Shown here piece after piece: positions 7,143-15,362 of a DNA stretch of 21,937 bases (position 1 is the stretch's first letter; every line of letters begins with the position of its first letter). The notes under the pieces were generated by a model, which was not told where the DNA came from, made no database searches, and worked only from the letters and a program-made list of their open reading frames with translations. Both the position numbers and the translations under genes were made by a program. The DNA comes from Comamonadaceae bacterium (lineage in GTDB: Bacteria; Pseudomonadota; Gammaproteobacteria; Burkholderiales; Burkholderiaceae), in NCBI GenBank assembly GCA_947377705.1, contig CANCGU010000012.1, positions 1 through 21,937 of the forward strand, in the 5' to 3' direction.

Positions 7143-7166
7143 AGTTTTAAAAAGCAGGGTGTTTCA

Positions 7167-8177
7167 ATGAGTCTAGGGTCTGTCATGAGCTCACACAATC
7201 TATCGCAACAAGAGCGTAGCCAAGTTGTCACGACTGACATGATTGCTATTGCTAAGAAGCAGCGCCTGCAAGACTTCTTATTTCACCGTGTCACTCAGGC
7301 GTTTTCTTTGCTGGTGTTGGTGGCCTTGTTGGGCATCATCTTGTCATTGTTTGTCAATGCATGGCCGACGTTTGAAAAGTTTGGTTTTCATTTTTTATGG
7401 CATGTCGAGTGGGACATTATTAACAACGACTTTGGCGCCGCCATTGCCGTCGTAGGCACAGTCGCGAGCGCCAGTATTGCGTTGTTGATTGCTGTGCCAT
7501 TGGCGTTTGGCGTTGCTGTATTTCTGACGGAGACCTGCCCAGTGTGGTTGCGTCGTCCATTGGGAACATCTATTGAATTGTTGGCGGCCGTGCCATCCAT
7601 CATTTATGGCATGTTTGGCTTGTTTGTGTTCGCCCCTTTGTTTGCCGATCACTTGCAAGTGCCATTGCAAAAAGTCTTGGGCGGTATGCCCTTGGTAGGT
7701 TTCTTGTTTGGTGGTGCCACCAACGGCATGGGCATCTTGGCCGCTGGCATTGTGTTGGCTTTTATGGTGCTGCCATTTGTGGCTGCGGTGATGCGTGATG
7801 TATTTGAGATCACGCCGCCGATTTTGCGTGAGTCTGCTTATGGTCTGGGGTGCACCACATGGGAAGTGGTGCGCCAAGTGGTGCTGCCTTACACACACAA
7901 AGGCGTCATTGGCGGCATCATGTTGGGCTTGGGTCGTGCTTTGGGTGAAACCATGGCTGTGACTTTTGTGATTGGCAATGCCAACCGCATGCCCACGTCT
8001 TTGTTCTCACCCGGAACCTCGATTGCCTCCGTCTTAGCCAATGAATTTGGTGAAGCTGAGGCCTTGCATTTTTCTACATTGTTCGCGCTTGGCTTCTTGT
8101 TGTTTGTCATCACTTTTGTGGTGTTGGCGATGGCCAAGATGATGATCATGCGTGCCGAAAAAGCCAAAGGCAACTAA
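7167..8177 (+). CDS. pstC: Phosphate ABC transporter permease PstC
   Basis: 336 residues with six predicted transmembrane helices. It is one of the two inner-membrane permease subunits of the high-affinity phosphate importer. Recognisable parts are LLAAVPSIIYGMFGLFVFAP in the middle and the cytoplasmic EAA loop that contacts PstB (ESAYGLGCTTWEVVRQVVLP), followed by GLGRALGETMAVTFVIGN. ATG 7167 has an AGGG ribosome binding site about 8 nt upstream; an in-frame ATG at 7185 is a weaker alternative. It is followed by pstA after 10 bp. Confidence 0.97.
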   Translation: MSLGSVMSSHNLSQQERSQVVTTDMIAIAKKQRLQDFLFHRVTQAFSLLVLVALLGIILSLFVNAWPTFEKFGFHFLWHVEWDIINNDFGAAIAVVGTVASASIALLIAVPLAFGVAVFLTETCPVWLRRPLGTSIELLAAVPSIIYGMFGLFVFAPLFADHLQVPLQKVLGGMPLVGFLFGGATNGMGILAAGIVLAFMVLPFVAAVMRDVFEITPPILRESAYGLGCTTWEVVRQVVLPYTHKGVIGGIMLGLGRALGETMAVTFVIGNANRMPTSLFSPGTSIASVLANEFGEAEALHFSTLFALGFLLFVITFVVLAMAKMMIMRAEKAKGN

Positions 8178-8187
8178 GAGATTTTCT

Positions 8188-9042
8188 ATGGAAATGAATA
8201 AACAACTTTATATGAAACGCCGGATCACCAGCATGCTGGGCTTGGCGTTTTCCATGGCCGCGATGGCCGCGGGTTTGGCCGTTTTGCTTTGGATCTTGTA
8301 TGTGTTGTTTGCCAATGGTTTGTCTGCATTAGATGGTAATTTGCTCACCAGCGACACACCCGCACCCGGCACCGAAGGCGGTGGCTTACGCAACGCAATT
8401 GTGGGCAGTTTGATGATCGTGGGCTTGACGGTGGGCGTGTCTACACCCGTAGGTATCTTGGCAGGCATCTACTTGACCGAATATGGTGATGAAAGCAAAA
8501 CCGCAGAGCTGACCCGTTTTGTCACTGACATCATGTTGTCGGCACCATCCATTGTGTTGGGCTTATTTGTGTATGCCATTGCCGTGGCGACCGTGGGTAA
8601 CTTTTCAGGTTACGCAGGTAGCTTGGCGTTGTCGCTGATTGCAGTACCTGTCATCATGCGCACGACAGAAAACATGTTGCGCTTGGTGCCTGGCAGTTTG
8701 CGTGAAGCAGCATTCGCATTAGGGGCCCCGCGTTGGAAGGTGTCTACTTTCATCACTTTGCGTGCCGCACGCAGCGGTGTGATGACCGGTTTGTTGCTCG
8801 CCGTGGCCCGCATCAGTGGCGAAACAGCACCGTTGTTGTTTACTGCATTGAACAACCAATTCTTCAGCACCGACATGGGCGCTCCGATGGCCAATTTGCC
8901 GGTGGTGATTTTTCAATTTGCGATGAGCCCTTACGAAAACTGGGTGCGTTTGGCTTGGGCCGGTGCGCTATTGATTACTTTGACGGTGCTGGTTCTCAAC
9001 GTGTTGGCGCGTGTTTTCTTCCGCGAAAAAGTCAGCTCTTAA
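8188..9042 (+). CDS. pstA: Phosphate ABC transporter permease PstA
   Basis: 284 residues with six hydrophobic helices. It is the partner permease to PstC. Typical segments are GGLRNAIVGSLMIVGLTV, the PSIVLGLFVYAI block and the EAA loop EAAFALGAPRWKVSTFITL, then ARISGETAPLLFTA. The open frame begins at GTG 8152 inside pstC, but ATG 8188, preceded by AAGAG at 8176-8180, gives the natural N-terminus; ATG 8194 is also possible. It lies 10 bp after pstC and 18 bp before pstB. Confidence 0.96.
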   Translation: MEMNKQLYMKRRITSMLGLAFSMAAMAAGLAVLLWILYVLFANGLSALDGNLLTSDTPAPGTEGGGLRNAIVGSLMIVGLTVGVSTPVGILAGIYLTEYGDESKTAELTRFVTDIMLSAPSIVLGLFVYAIAVATVGNFSGYAGSLALSLIAVPVIMRTTENMLRLVPGSLREAAFALGAPRWKVSTFITLRAARSGVMTGLLLAVARISGETAPLLFTALNNQFFSTDMGAPMANLPVVIFQFAMSPYENWVRLAWAGALLITLTVLVLNVLARVFFREKVSS

Positions 9043-9060
9043 TTTCAATTGGATGAACAA

Positions 9061-9837
9061 ATGTCTGAAATCAAAACAGCTACAAAAAATGCCATCGAAG
9101 TTCGAGATCTGAACTTCTACTACGGCAAGTTCCACGGTTTGCGCAATGTCACCATGGACATTGCTGAGCGAAAAGTCACGGCGTTCATCGGACCCTCTGG
9201 TTGCGGTAAGTCCACTTTGTTGCGCACCTTGAACCGCATGTACAGCTTGTACCCGGGCCAGCGCGCGGAAGGTCAAATCAATTTTTACGGCCAAAATATT
9301 TTGGATCCCAAGCAAGACTTGAACTTGCTACGCGCCCGCATTGGCATGGTGTTTCAAAAACCCACACCATTCCCCATGACCATCTACGACAACATCGCTT
9401 TTGGCGTGCGTCTGTATGAAAACCTCAGCCGTACTGAAATGGACGAACGCGTGGAATGGGCTTTGACCAAAGCCGCCTTGTGGAATGAGGTCAAAGATAA
9501 GCTTGGCCAAAACGGTTTATCGCTCTCTGGCGGCCAACAGCAGCGTTTGTGCATTGCACGCAGCGTCGCGGTGAAACCTTCGGTCTTGTTGTTGGACGAG
9601 CCTACCTCGGCGCTTGACCCTATTTCGACTGGCAAGGTTGAAGAACTGGTGCATGAGCTGAAGGCCGACTACACCATCGCCATCGTCACGCACAACATGC
9701 AGCAAGCCGCGCGTTGCAGCGATTACACCGCGTATATGTATTTGGGTGAGTTGGTGGAGTTTGGCGAGACAGAGCAAATCTTCTTCAAGCCCAATAAAAC
9801 TGCTACCGAAGATTACATTACCGGCCGCTTTGGCTAA
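9061..9837 (+). CDS. pstB: Phosphate ABC transporter ATP-binding protein PstB
   Basis: 258 residues, the full length of the cytoplasmic ATPase that powers PstCA. It has Walker [10 protein letters not shown] (44-52), Q-loop Gln99 (VFQKPTPFP), ABC signature LSGGQQQR (155-162), Walker B LLLDE (176-180) followed by PTSALDP, and the switch His in IVTHNMQQA. The frame extends to TTG 9049, but ATG 9061, with GGA at 9051-9053, gives the usual N-terminus. phoU follows after 12 bp, completing the importer and its regulator. Confidence 0.98.
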   Translation: MSEIKTATKNAIEVRDLNFYYGKFHGLRNVTMDIAERKVTAFIGPSGCGKSTLLRTLNRMYSLYPGQRAEGQINFYGQNILDPKQDLNLLRARIGMVFQKPTPFPMTIYDNIAFGVRLYENLSRTEMDERVEWALTKAALWNEVKDKLGQNGLSLSGGQQQRLCIARSVAVKPSVLLLDEPTSALDPISTGKVEELVHELKADYTIAIVTHNMQQAARCSDYTAYMYLGELVEFGETEQIFFKPNKTATEDYITGRFG

Positions 9838-9849
9838 TAGGAGATAACC

Positions 9850-10551
9850 ATGCCAGAAAAACACCTGTCCTCACAGTTTGATTCCGACCTTAACCACATC
9901 TCCTCGCATGTGATGGAGTTGGGTGGTTTGGTGGAGTCACAAATCCGTCAAGCGGTTTATGCCTTGTCTCAGTTCAGTCCAGAAGCGGCTGAAGATGTGT
10001 TGGTGACAGAGCACAAGGTCAACAGCATGGAAGTCGAAATCGACCGAGAAATTGCCTCTGTGATTGGACGCCGCCAGCCCACTGCACGCGATTTGCGTTT
10101 GTTAATGGCAATGTCTAAAACAACAGCCAATCTAGAGCGCGTCGGTGATGAAGCGGCCAAGATCGCTCGCATGGTCAAGTCCATCATTGAAAGCTCTGCG
10201 CCCCGTTCATTGCCTTCTAGCGATTTGCGCGTCTCGGCTGAATTGGCGTCGGGTTTGTTGCGAAAAGCCTTGGACGCCTTTGCGCGCTTAGATGTACCGA
10301 TGGCTGTGACGATCTTGCGCGAAGACAACGAAATTGATCAAGAGTTCGATGGTTTTGTTCGCAAACTCATCACCTACATGATGGAAGACCCACGCACCAT
10401 TTCTGCCAGCCTCGATTTGTTGTTCATCGCCAAAGCCATTGAGCGCATCGGGGATCACGCCAAAAACATTGCGGAATTCATCATCTACATCGTCAGGGGT
10501 GAAGATGTGCGACACACGCCTTTGGCCGATGTCGAATCCTCAATGAGCTAA
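9850..10551 (+). CDS. phoU: Phosphate signalling regulator PhoU
   Basis: 233 residues forming two PhoU three-helix bundles. Each carries the acidic metal-binding signature: E..(I)DREI with TTANLERVGDEAAKIA in the first repeat and DNEIDQEF with AIERIGDHAKNIAEFIIY in the second. PhoU links the Pst importer to the PhoR kinase and keeps the Pho regulon off when phosphate is plentiful. AGGAGA just upstream of ATG 9850 is a strong ribosome binding site. The position between pstB and phoB is the usual betaproteobacterial arrangement. Confidence 0.97.
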   Translation: MPEKHLSSQFDSDLNHISSHVMELGGLVESQIRQAVYALSQFSPEAAEDVLVTEHKVNSMEVEIDREIASVIGRRQPTARDLRLLMAMSKTTANLERVGDEAAKIARMVKSIIESSAPRSLPSSDLRVSAELASGLLRKALDAFARLDVPMAVTILREDNEIDQEFDGFVRKLITYMMEDPRTISASLDLLFIAKAIERIGDHAKNIAEFIIYIVRGEDVRHTPLADVESSMS

Positions 10552-10568
10552 TCGGAAGTTTTGAAGAC

Positions 10569-11255
10569 ATGAAAATTGCACGCGTTTTGGTGGTCGAGGA
10601 TGAGTCAGCAATTGCTGAACTCATTTCGATCAATTTGCGGCATAACGGTATGTTGCCTTTGCTGGCCGCAGATGGTGTGGCAGCACAAAAGCACATCGAT
10701 GAGGTATTGCCGGATGTGATTTTGTTGGACTGGATGTTGCCCGGGCAAAGCGGTTTGGAGTTAGCCCGTCGCTGGCGTGCGGACCCCCGTACCAAAACCA
10801 CGCCTATTTTGATGCTCACGGCCCGTGGCGACGAACCTGACAAAATTGCCGGCCTTGATGCGGGGGCTGATGACTACATCACCAAGCCTTTTTCGACGCA
10901 AGAACTTCTGGCTCGCATTCGTGCGGTGCTACGTCGCCGTGCCCCAGAGCAGGCCAGTGATGTGGTGCGTATTGGTGGGTTGCAGTTGGATGGTTCGACG
11001 CACCGAGTGAGCTTCAATGACCAAGCTATCAAACTTGGGCCTACAGAGTTCAAGTTGCTGAACTATTTGATGCACCATGCCGAACGTGTGCACAGTCGCA
11101 GCCAATTGCTAGACCGCGTGTGGGGTGACCATGTGTTCATTGAAGAGCGTACGGTCGATGTACATGTCAAACGCTTGCGAGAAGCTTTGGGCAATGCAGG
11201 TGGCATGGTCGAGACAGTGCGTGGCGTAGGATACAGAATCACCCATCAGTTCTAA
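10569..11255 (+). CDS. phoB: Phosphate regulon response regulator PhoB
   Basis: 228 residues. The receiver has the acidic pair E10-D11, phospho-acceptor Asp54 (ILLDWMLPGQSG), Thr84 and Lys106 (TKPFSTQELL). The C-terminal winged-helix domain contains GPTEFKLLNYLMHH, the recognition region ERTVDVHVKRLREAL and the wing GVGYRI. Phosphorylated by PhoR, it should bind Pho boxes and contact sigma-70. Candidate targets in this window are pstS, dgkA, tatT, the PlsC-like gene and olsB. It lies 17 bp after phoU and 18 bp before phoR. Confidence 0.97.
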   Translation: MKIARVLVVEDESAIAELISINLRHNGMLPLLAADGVAAQKHIDEVLPDVILLDWMLPGQSGLELARRWRADPRTKTTPILMLTARGDEPDKIAGLDAGADDYITKPFSTQELLARIRAVLRRRAPEQASDVVRIGGLQLDGSTHRVSFNDQAIKLGPTEFKLLNYLMHHAERVHSRSQLLDRVWGDHVFIEERTVDVHVKRLREALGNAGGMVETVRGVGYRITHQF

Positions 11256-11273
11256 ACCCGATGCAAGGTTCAT

Positions 11274-12623
11274 GTGATCAGTCGATTTCTCTCGTTTCTC
11301 TCCCTGCTAGCTTTTGGTGCCGCGATCGGTTACTCGTGGGCCGTGATGGGGGGCAAACAACCGCAGTCAATTTATTTGTTGATTGGTGCCTTGTTGGCAG
11401 GTCTTTTTTGGGTCTTGGTTGATGCCTGGCGCGGCTATCGCGTACGTTCTTGGTTGCGCCAAGGTGACTTGGCTATGGCGCCGCAGATGTCGGGCTGGTG
11501 GGGGGTCGTTTTAGACCGGGCTCGCAAGCTCTTACGCGAACGCGAACGCAGCATCGACGCTGGTGAACAGCGCCTCAAAGATTTTCTGTCTGCTATTCAG
11601 GCCTCACCCAACGGCGTGGTCATGCTCGATGCCAATGCGCAGATTGAGTGGTGTAACCAAACGGCAGCTACCCATTTAGGCATCCATCCCGATCGCGACG
11701 TCATGCAACGCGTGGGCAACTTGCTACGCGACCCTGTGTTCACGGCCTACATGTCGGTCGATCAACCGGTCGAACCTGTGGTGATGGCCGGTTACAGGAA
11801 CCGCCTGGAGCGCCCTGTGCGCATATCGGTGCAGCGCCACCGTTATGGAGAAGGTAAGCAATTGTTGTTGACCCGTGATGTCACGATGCTGGAACAGGCT
11901 GAAGCGATGCGCCGTGACTTTGTGGCCAACGTGTCGCACGAAATTCGCACACCGCTCACGGTCATGTCTGGTTTTGTAGAAACGCTGCAAACCCTGAACT
12001 TGAATGCTGACGAACAAAAACGCTATTTGGGGTTGATGGCCATTCAGGCCGTGCGCATGCAAGGGCTGGTGGAAGACTTACTCACTCTCTCGCGCTTGGA
12101 AGGCAGTCCTGTTCCTAACTTTGCAAACAGCCTGCCTTTGGTGGGGTTGTTGACTGTATGTGAGTCAGAAGCGCGTGGCTTGTCAGACACCATTTCTCGT
12201 GGTGCAGAGCCTCAGGTCATTCAATTTAATATCAACCCTTTGATTGCTAACGCGCTATTGCTGGGTGAGGTACGTGAATTGCAAAGTGCGATGTCTAACT
12301 TGGTGAGCAATGCGGTGCGTTACACCCCAGCAGGGGGAAGCATCCATGTGGCTGTTGAACCAGGCACTGATGGCAGTTTGTTGATTTCAGTTCGCGACAC
12401 AGGCCCAGGCATCGCGGCTGAACACTTGCCACGATTGACGGAGCGTTTTTATCGTGTTGACCGCAGTCGATCGCGTGAGTCGGGTGGCACAGGACTTGGT
12501 TTGGCTATTGTGAAGCATGTGATGCAACGCCATGGAGGCAGCTTGGCCATCACAAGTGAAGTTGGTCAAGGCTCTTGCTTCAAATTGACTTTTCCAGCGA
12601 ATCGCTGGAGGCTGGAAAGTTAA
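11274..12623 (+). CDS. phoR: Phosphate regulon sensor histidine kinase PhoR
   Basis: 449 residues starting at GTG 11274; the ATG two bases earlier is out of frame and hits a stop at once. Two N-terminal membrane helices (about 5-25 and 32-50) with almost no periplasmic loop fit the PhoR type that senses through Pst/PhoU. A PAS domain follows (about 100-200), then the HisKA motif NVSHEIRTPLT with phospho-acceptor His222. The catalytic domain has the N box (LVSNAVRYTP), G1 (VRDTGPGI), F (ERFYRVD) and G2 (GGTGLGLAIVKH). It ends only 14 bp from the convergent corA-like gene, with no terminator hairpin seen. Confidence 0.96.
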   Translation: MISRFLSFLSLLAFGAAIGYSWAVMGGKQPQSIYLLIGALLAGLFWVLVDAWRGYRVRSWLRQGDLAMAPQMSGWWGVVLDRARKLLRERERSIDAGEQRLKDFLSAIQASPNGVVMLDANAQIEWCNQTAATHLGIHPDRDVMQRVGNLLRDPVFTAYMSVDQPVEPVVMAGYRNRLERPVRISVQRHRYGEGKQLLLTRDVTMLEQAEAMRRDFVANVSHEIRTPLTVMSGFVETLQTLNLNADEQKRYLGLMAIQAVRMQGLVEDLLTLSRLEGSPVPNFANSLPLVGLLTVCESEARGLSDTISRGAEPQVIQFNINPLIANALLLGEVRELQSAMSNLVSNAVRYTPAGGSIHVAVEPGTDGSLLISVRDTGPGIAAEHLPRLTERFYRVDRSRSRESGGTGLGLAIVKHVMQRHGGSLAITSEVGQGSCFKLTFPANRWRLES

Positions 12624-12637
12624 GTTGCTAGGTAGAT

Positions 12638-13936
12638 TTATTTTTTAAGGCGGCGTTTTTCGAAATGCTTGAGTAAAACGTAAGTGATCAGACCAATGAA
12701 TGCTGACCCAATTAAAAAGCTGCCGTAGGCAACTGGCCATGGTGTGCCTTCGGTCATCATTGAGAACTCAGACATGCCACCGATGCCTGCCAAAATGTTA
12801 ATGGGCATGAAGACAACGCTAAATACCGTCAGCTGATTCACACGTTTGTTTTGGTTGATGTTAATGAAGCCAATGGTTGCATCCATCAAAAAATTAATCT
12901 TGTCGAATAAAAAAGCCGTGTGACTATTCAACGAATCAATATTGCGAAGAATTTGTTTGGCATCAGAAATTTGTTCAGGCATCAGTAAACGCCCTCGCAT
13001 CAGAAAACTCAAGGCGCGTTGTGTATCCAAAATATTGCTACGGATACGACCGTTTTGATCTTCTTCTTCGGCAATGTCAGCCAAAATTCCTGCAGCCTGT
13101 TGGTCGGTGATGGCCTCACTCAAGACATGGCGTCCAACCACACCCAGTTTTGCATAAATGTTTTCAAGCGAGTCGGCAGATACTTCGACATCTGCACCGT
13201 AAAGGTCGAGCAATAAGTCGATGCAGTCGGTCACATACCCAGGTTGCGTGAGTGCTCGCCGACGCTGCAGGCGAAATACCGAAAGTTCTTCGTTACGCAG
13301 TGAAAACAAAATACCACCATGCAAGATGAATGCGACAGGTACGCTTTTAGAGTGGTCGTCTCGGTCAACCAAAAAGTTGGAGTGCAAATGGATGTCGTCG
13401 TTTTCCTCTACATGAAACCGTGCACTCACCTCTAAATCTGTGGCTTCAATCGGGTCTGGCAATTCGACGCCAAAGTGTGAACCCACGAAGACACGTTCAG
13501 CTTTGCTGGAATTGATCAAATCAACCCAAATGGGTTTGGCGCCTTCAAGATCTTTGCGTCCCGTGATGGGGATATTCTTGAGTCGACCGTCTATCAATTC
13601 ATAAACGTTGATTTTGCTATCTTCAAAATCGGGTTGTCTGTCGCCCGCAATGGCCATGCGGCGTTCATCTGAAATTTCCCAAAGCACATCGTTTTCTCGC
13701 GCAGATGGCACCTTTGACCATAACTTTTGGGCGTCTTCTAACGGCAATGCATCGAGGTACCCGCCCAACTCTGTTGAGCTTTGTTTTGTGATGAAGTTAT
13801 GCAACTCTGCGTCATGTTGTTTTTGAAGCAATGACTCAACAAATTCCTGCTTATGCTTATGTATTTGCTGGCTGTGGACCATGCCATCGACGAGTTTTTG
13901 TTTGTTCAACATTTCGATTAAATTTTTAAGTGACAT
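12638..13936 (-). CDS. CorA-family divalent cation transporter with MgtE-N-like extension and GMS motif
   Basis: 432 residues. Residues about 25-100 form a helical region (ITKQSSTELGGYLDALPLED..KLWSKVPSARENDVL) resembling the N-terminal cytoplasmic domain of MgtE magnesium channels. Residues about 110-430 are a CorA-type cytoplasmic domain ending in two membrane helices. The signature loop after the first helix, normally YGMNF, reads GGMSEF (Gly387-Met388-Ser389), so the invariant Asn of the selectivity filter is Ser. The family is clear, but the transported ion (Mg, Co, Zn or other) cannot be assumed. It lies 65 bp after the shortened dgkA on the same strand and may share its Pho-box promoter. 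Confidence 0.85.
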   Translation of the reverse strand: MSLKNLIEMLNKQKLVDGMVHSQQIHKHKQEFVESLLQKQHDAELHNFITKQSSTELGGYLDALPLEDAQKLWSKVPSARENDVLWEISDERRMAIAGDRQPDFEDSKINVYELIDGRLKNIPITGRKDLEGAKPIWVDLINSSKAERVFVGSHFGVELPDPIEATDLEVSARFHVEENDDIHLHSNFLVDRDDHSKSVPVAFILHGGILFSLRNEELSVFRLQRRRALTQPGYVTDCIDLLLDLYGADVEVSADSLENIYAKLGVVGRHVLSEAITDQQAAGILADIAEEEDQNGRIRSNILDTQRALSFLMRGRLLMPEQISDAKQILRNIDSLNSHTAFLFDKINFLMDATIGFININQNKRVNQLTVFSVVFMPINILAGIGGMSEFSMMTEGTPWPVAYGSFLIGSAFIGLITYVLLKHFEKRRLKK

Positions 13937-14001
13937 GGATTAGCCAAGCGATCGACGCTAATTAAATTTAAATGTCACGCGCGTCTGATGTGTGCACTGC
14001 G

Positions 14002-14295
14002 TCAGAAATACTGTGAAAATTTTAAAAACAAAGCACTGAGCCAAATGCCCATGCAAAATAGGATGCTCAGCAATACAGCGGCGCTTCCTAAATCCTTGCA
14101 ACGTTTAGAAAGATCATGCCATTGCGGACCCACACGATCGATGGCGGGAATTAATACAAAAGCAAGGATATTCTCTTGTCTGAATGCAGGCTCATGCATA
14201 CCAGCTTGCACGCCCTGCAAAGAGTAGCCAAGGGCATAAATGACTCGGTTTAGGCCGCGTCTTTTTTTGTGTGGATTTTCATGAATGGCGTTCAT
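14002..14295 (-). CDS. dgkA: Internally shortened diacylglycerol kinase (DgkA-like, probably inactive)
   Basis: 97 residues, against about 120-125 for DgkA. The N-terminal part (VIYALGYSLQGVQAGMHEPAFRQE) and the C-terminal part (DRVGPQWHDLSKRCKDLGSAAVLL, including the conserved Lys-Asp) match DgkA well. Between Ala51 and Ile52 about 34 residues are missing relative to E. coli DgkA: the end of helix 1, helix 2 and the block VEILNSAIEAVVD with catalytic Glu69, Asn72 and Glu76. The frame is intact. DgkA phosphorylates membrane diacylglycerol to phosphatidate; this version should not be able to. A good candidate Pho box lies directly upstream. A real deletion or an assembly error are both possible. 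Confidence 0.85.
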   Translation of the reverse strand: MNAIHENPHKKRRGLNRVIYALGYSLQGVQAGMHEPAFRQENILAFVLIPAIDRVGPQWHDLSKRCKDLGSAAVLLSILFCMGIWLSALFLKFSQYF

Positions 14296-14303
14296 TACAA
14301 GTA

Positions 14304-14337
14304 AATTTACAAAAAATATGTGACTGTGGTGTGACGA
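14304..14337 (-). promoter_or_regulatory. Candidate Pho box and -10 upstream of dgkA/corA-like genes
   Basis: On the minus strand TCGTCAC-ACCA-CAGTCAC (14337-14320) is a near-ideal PhoB repeat with 11-bp period. After exactly 10 nt comes TAAATT (14309-14304), a -10-like hexamer, 9 bp before the dgkA ATG. The layout matches the pstS site in this window and the known phoA promoter of E. coli. Transcription would start essentially at the ATG, so the message may be nearly leaderless. Confidence 0.62.
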
Positions 14338-14353
14338 AGATGTTTTGTCGTCG

Positions 14354-15235
14354 TTAATAAATTTCAGGAATCACCATATCGTCGGGTACAGGTTGACGGA
14401 GGTAGTCGGGGTTTCGCACGCGCGCTGGCAACTGCACCTCTGGGTGCTCGATTTCGTGATATTTGAAATGGTCTAGTAAATGGTGAATGCAGTTCAGTCG
14501 CGCACTTTTTTTATCGACTGCTTGAACGACCCACCAAGGTGCTTCTGGTATGTGTGTGCGTTCAATCATGGTTTCTTTGGCCACGGTGTAGTCTTCCCAG
14601 CGGCGACGACTTTCTAGATCCATGGGGCTGAGCTTCCATTGTTTCAAGGGATCATGGATGCGACCTAAGAAACGTGCATGCTGCTCATCGTCAGTGATTG
14701 AAAACCAATACTTGATAAGCGTGATGCCACTGCGAGCCAACATTTTTTCAAACTCAGGCACGGTCCTGAAAAATTCTTCGTATTCATCGTCATTGCAAAA
14801 GCCCATGACGCGCTCGACACCTGCACGGTTGTACCAACTTCGGTCAAACAACACAATTTCGCCTGCTGCAGGTAGGTGTGCCACATAGCGCTGAAAGTAC
14901 CACTGTGTGCGTTCTCGGTCGTTGGGGGCGGGAAGGGCAGCTACGCGACAGACGCGTGGATTCAGGCGTTGCGTGATGCGTTTGATGACGCCCCCTTTGC
15001 CTGCCGCGTCTCGGCCTTCAAACAGGATCACGACCTTTTGCTTGGTAGCGACGACCCAATCTTGCAGTTTTACCAGTTCGCCTTGTAGGCGAAGAAGTTC
15101 ACGAAAGTATTTGGCGCGGTCTGTGTTGCTGCCATCTTCGTCGATGGACATTTCGAGCTCTTCATCCAGTGTGTCCAAGATGTCATCGCGCAGGCGTTGA
15201 ATTTGTTCTTCATCAAGTGGGTGTTTGTCGCGCAT
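14354..15235 (-). CDS. ppk2: Polyphosphate kinase 2 (PPK2)
   Basis: 293 residues from ATG 15235, with AAAGGAA about 7 nt upstream; the frame stays open to GTG 15295 but that N-terminus lacks family character. PPK2 transfers phosphate between polyphosphate and nucleotides, often making GTP or ATP from polyphosphate. Motifs: Walker A GRDAAGKGG (74-82), FDRSWYNRAGVERVMGF (Walker B region, 130-146) and the lid-like segment RIHDPLKQWKLSP. Single-domain length fits class I PPK2. It is divergent from the TRAP operon and upstream of dgkA on the same strand. The neighbourhood with the Pst/Pho operon fits phosphate storage or mobilisation. Confidence 0.94.
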   Translation of the reverse strand: MRDKHPLDEEQIQRLRDDILDTLDEELEMSIDEDGSNTDRAKYFRELLRLQGELVKLQDWVVATKQKVVILFEGRDAAGKGGVIKRITQRLNPRVCRVAALPAPNDRERTQWYFQRYVAHLPAAGEIVLFDRSWYNRAGVERVMGFCNDDEYEEFFRTVPEFEKMLARSGITLIKYWFSITDDEQHARFLGRIHDPLKQWKLSPMDLESRRRWEDYTVAKETMIERTHIPEAPWWVVQAVDKKSARLNCIHHLLDHFKYHEIEHPEVQLPARVRNPDYLRQPVPDDMVIPEIY

Positions 15236-15288
15236 GGTCATTTCCTTTGACCACATCATGGACAAAGACTGTTGCAGCTTGATGACGG

Positions 15289-15322
15289 TTGTCACTGAAT
15301 ATTCACACGGCAGATTTACATT
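15289..15322 (+). promoter_or_regulatory. Candidate Pho box and -10 of the TRAP-T operon
   Basis: TTGTCAC-TGAA-TATTCAC (15289-15306) has the two TCAC cores 11 bp apart, the second half-site being weaker. Ten nt later is TACATT (15317-15322). The position, 41 bp before the proposed tatT start, is suitable for activation by PhoB. The box is less perfect than those of pstS and dgkA. Confidence 0.5.
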
Positions 15323-15333
15323 TTTTAAATCTG
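15311..15333. repeat. Perfect inverted repeat between ppk2 and tatT
   Basis: CAGATTTA (15311-15318) and TAAATCTG (15326-15333) are perfect 8-bp arms around the 7-nt spacer CATTTTT. The repeat overlaps the predicted -10 and start-point region of the tatT promoter, so it could be an operator for a second regulator or a hairpin in the 5' leader. No T-run follows it, so it is not an obvious terminator. Confidence 0.55.
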
Positions 15334-15362
15334 TTCCCTGCTAACTACGAAGAGGTGTCCTT

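Noticed and set aside
7395..7898. 167-codon open frame on the minus strand
   Set aside because: It is antisense to pstC and its Gln/His-rich translation is typical of shadow frames of membrane-protein genes.
9049..9060. TTG 9049 as pstB start
   Set aside because: It adds four residues only and would use up the GGA that serves as ribosome binding site for ATG 9061.
12624..12637. Bidirectional terminator between phoR and the CorA-like gene
   Set aside because: Only 14 bp separate the stop codons and no stem can be drawn.
13937..14001. Own promoter for the CorA-like gene in the 65-bp gap
   Set aside because: The gap is AT-rich but has no convincing -35/-10 pair or 11-bp GTCA repeat; co-transcription with dgkA is simpler.
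15255..15288. Possible Pho box on the minus strand upstream of ppk2 (CCGTCAT-CAAG-CTGCAAC, then CATGAT)
   Set aside because: The second half-site matches only four of seven positions; too weak to list, although ppk2 control by PhoB would be reasonable.
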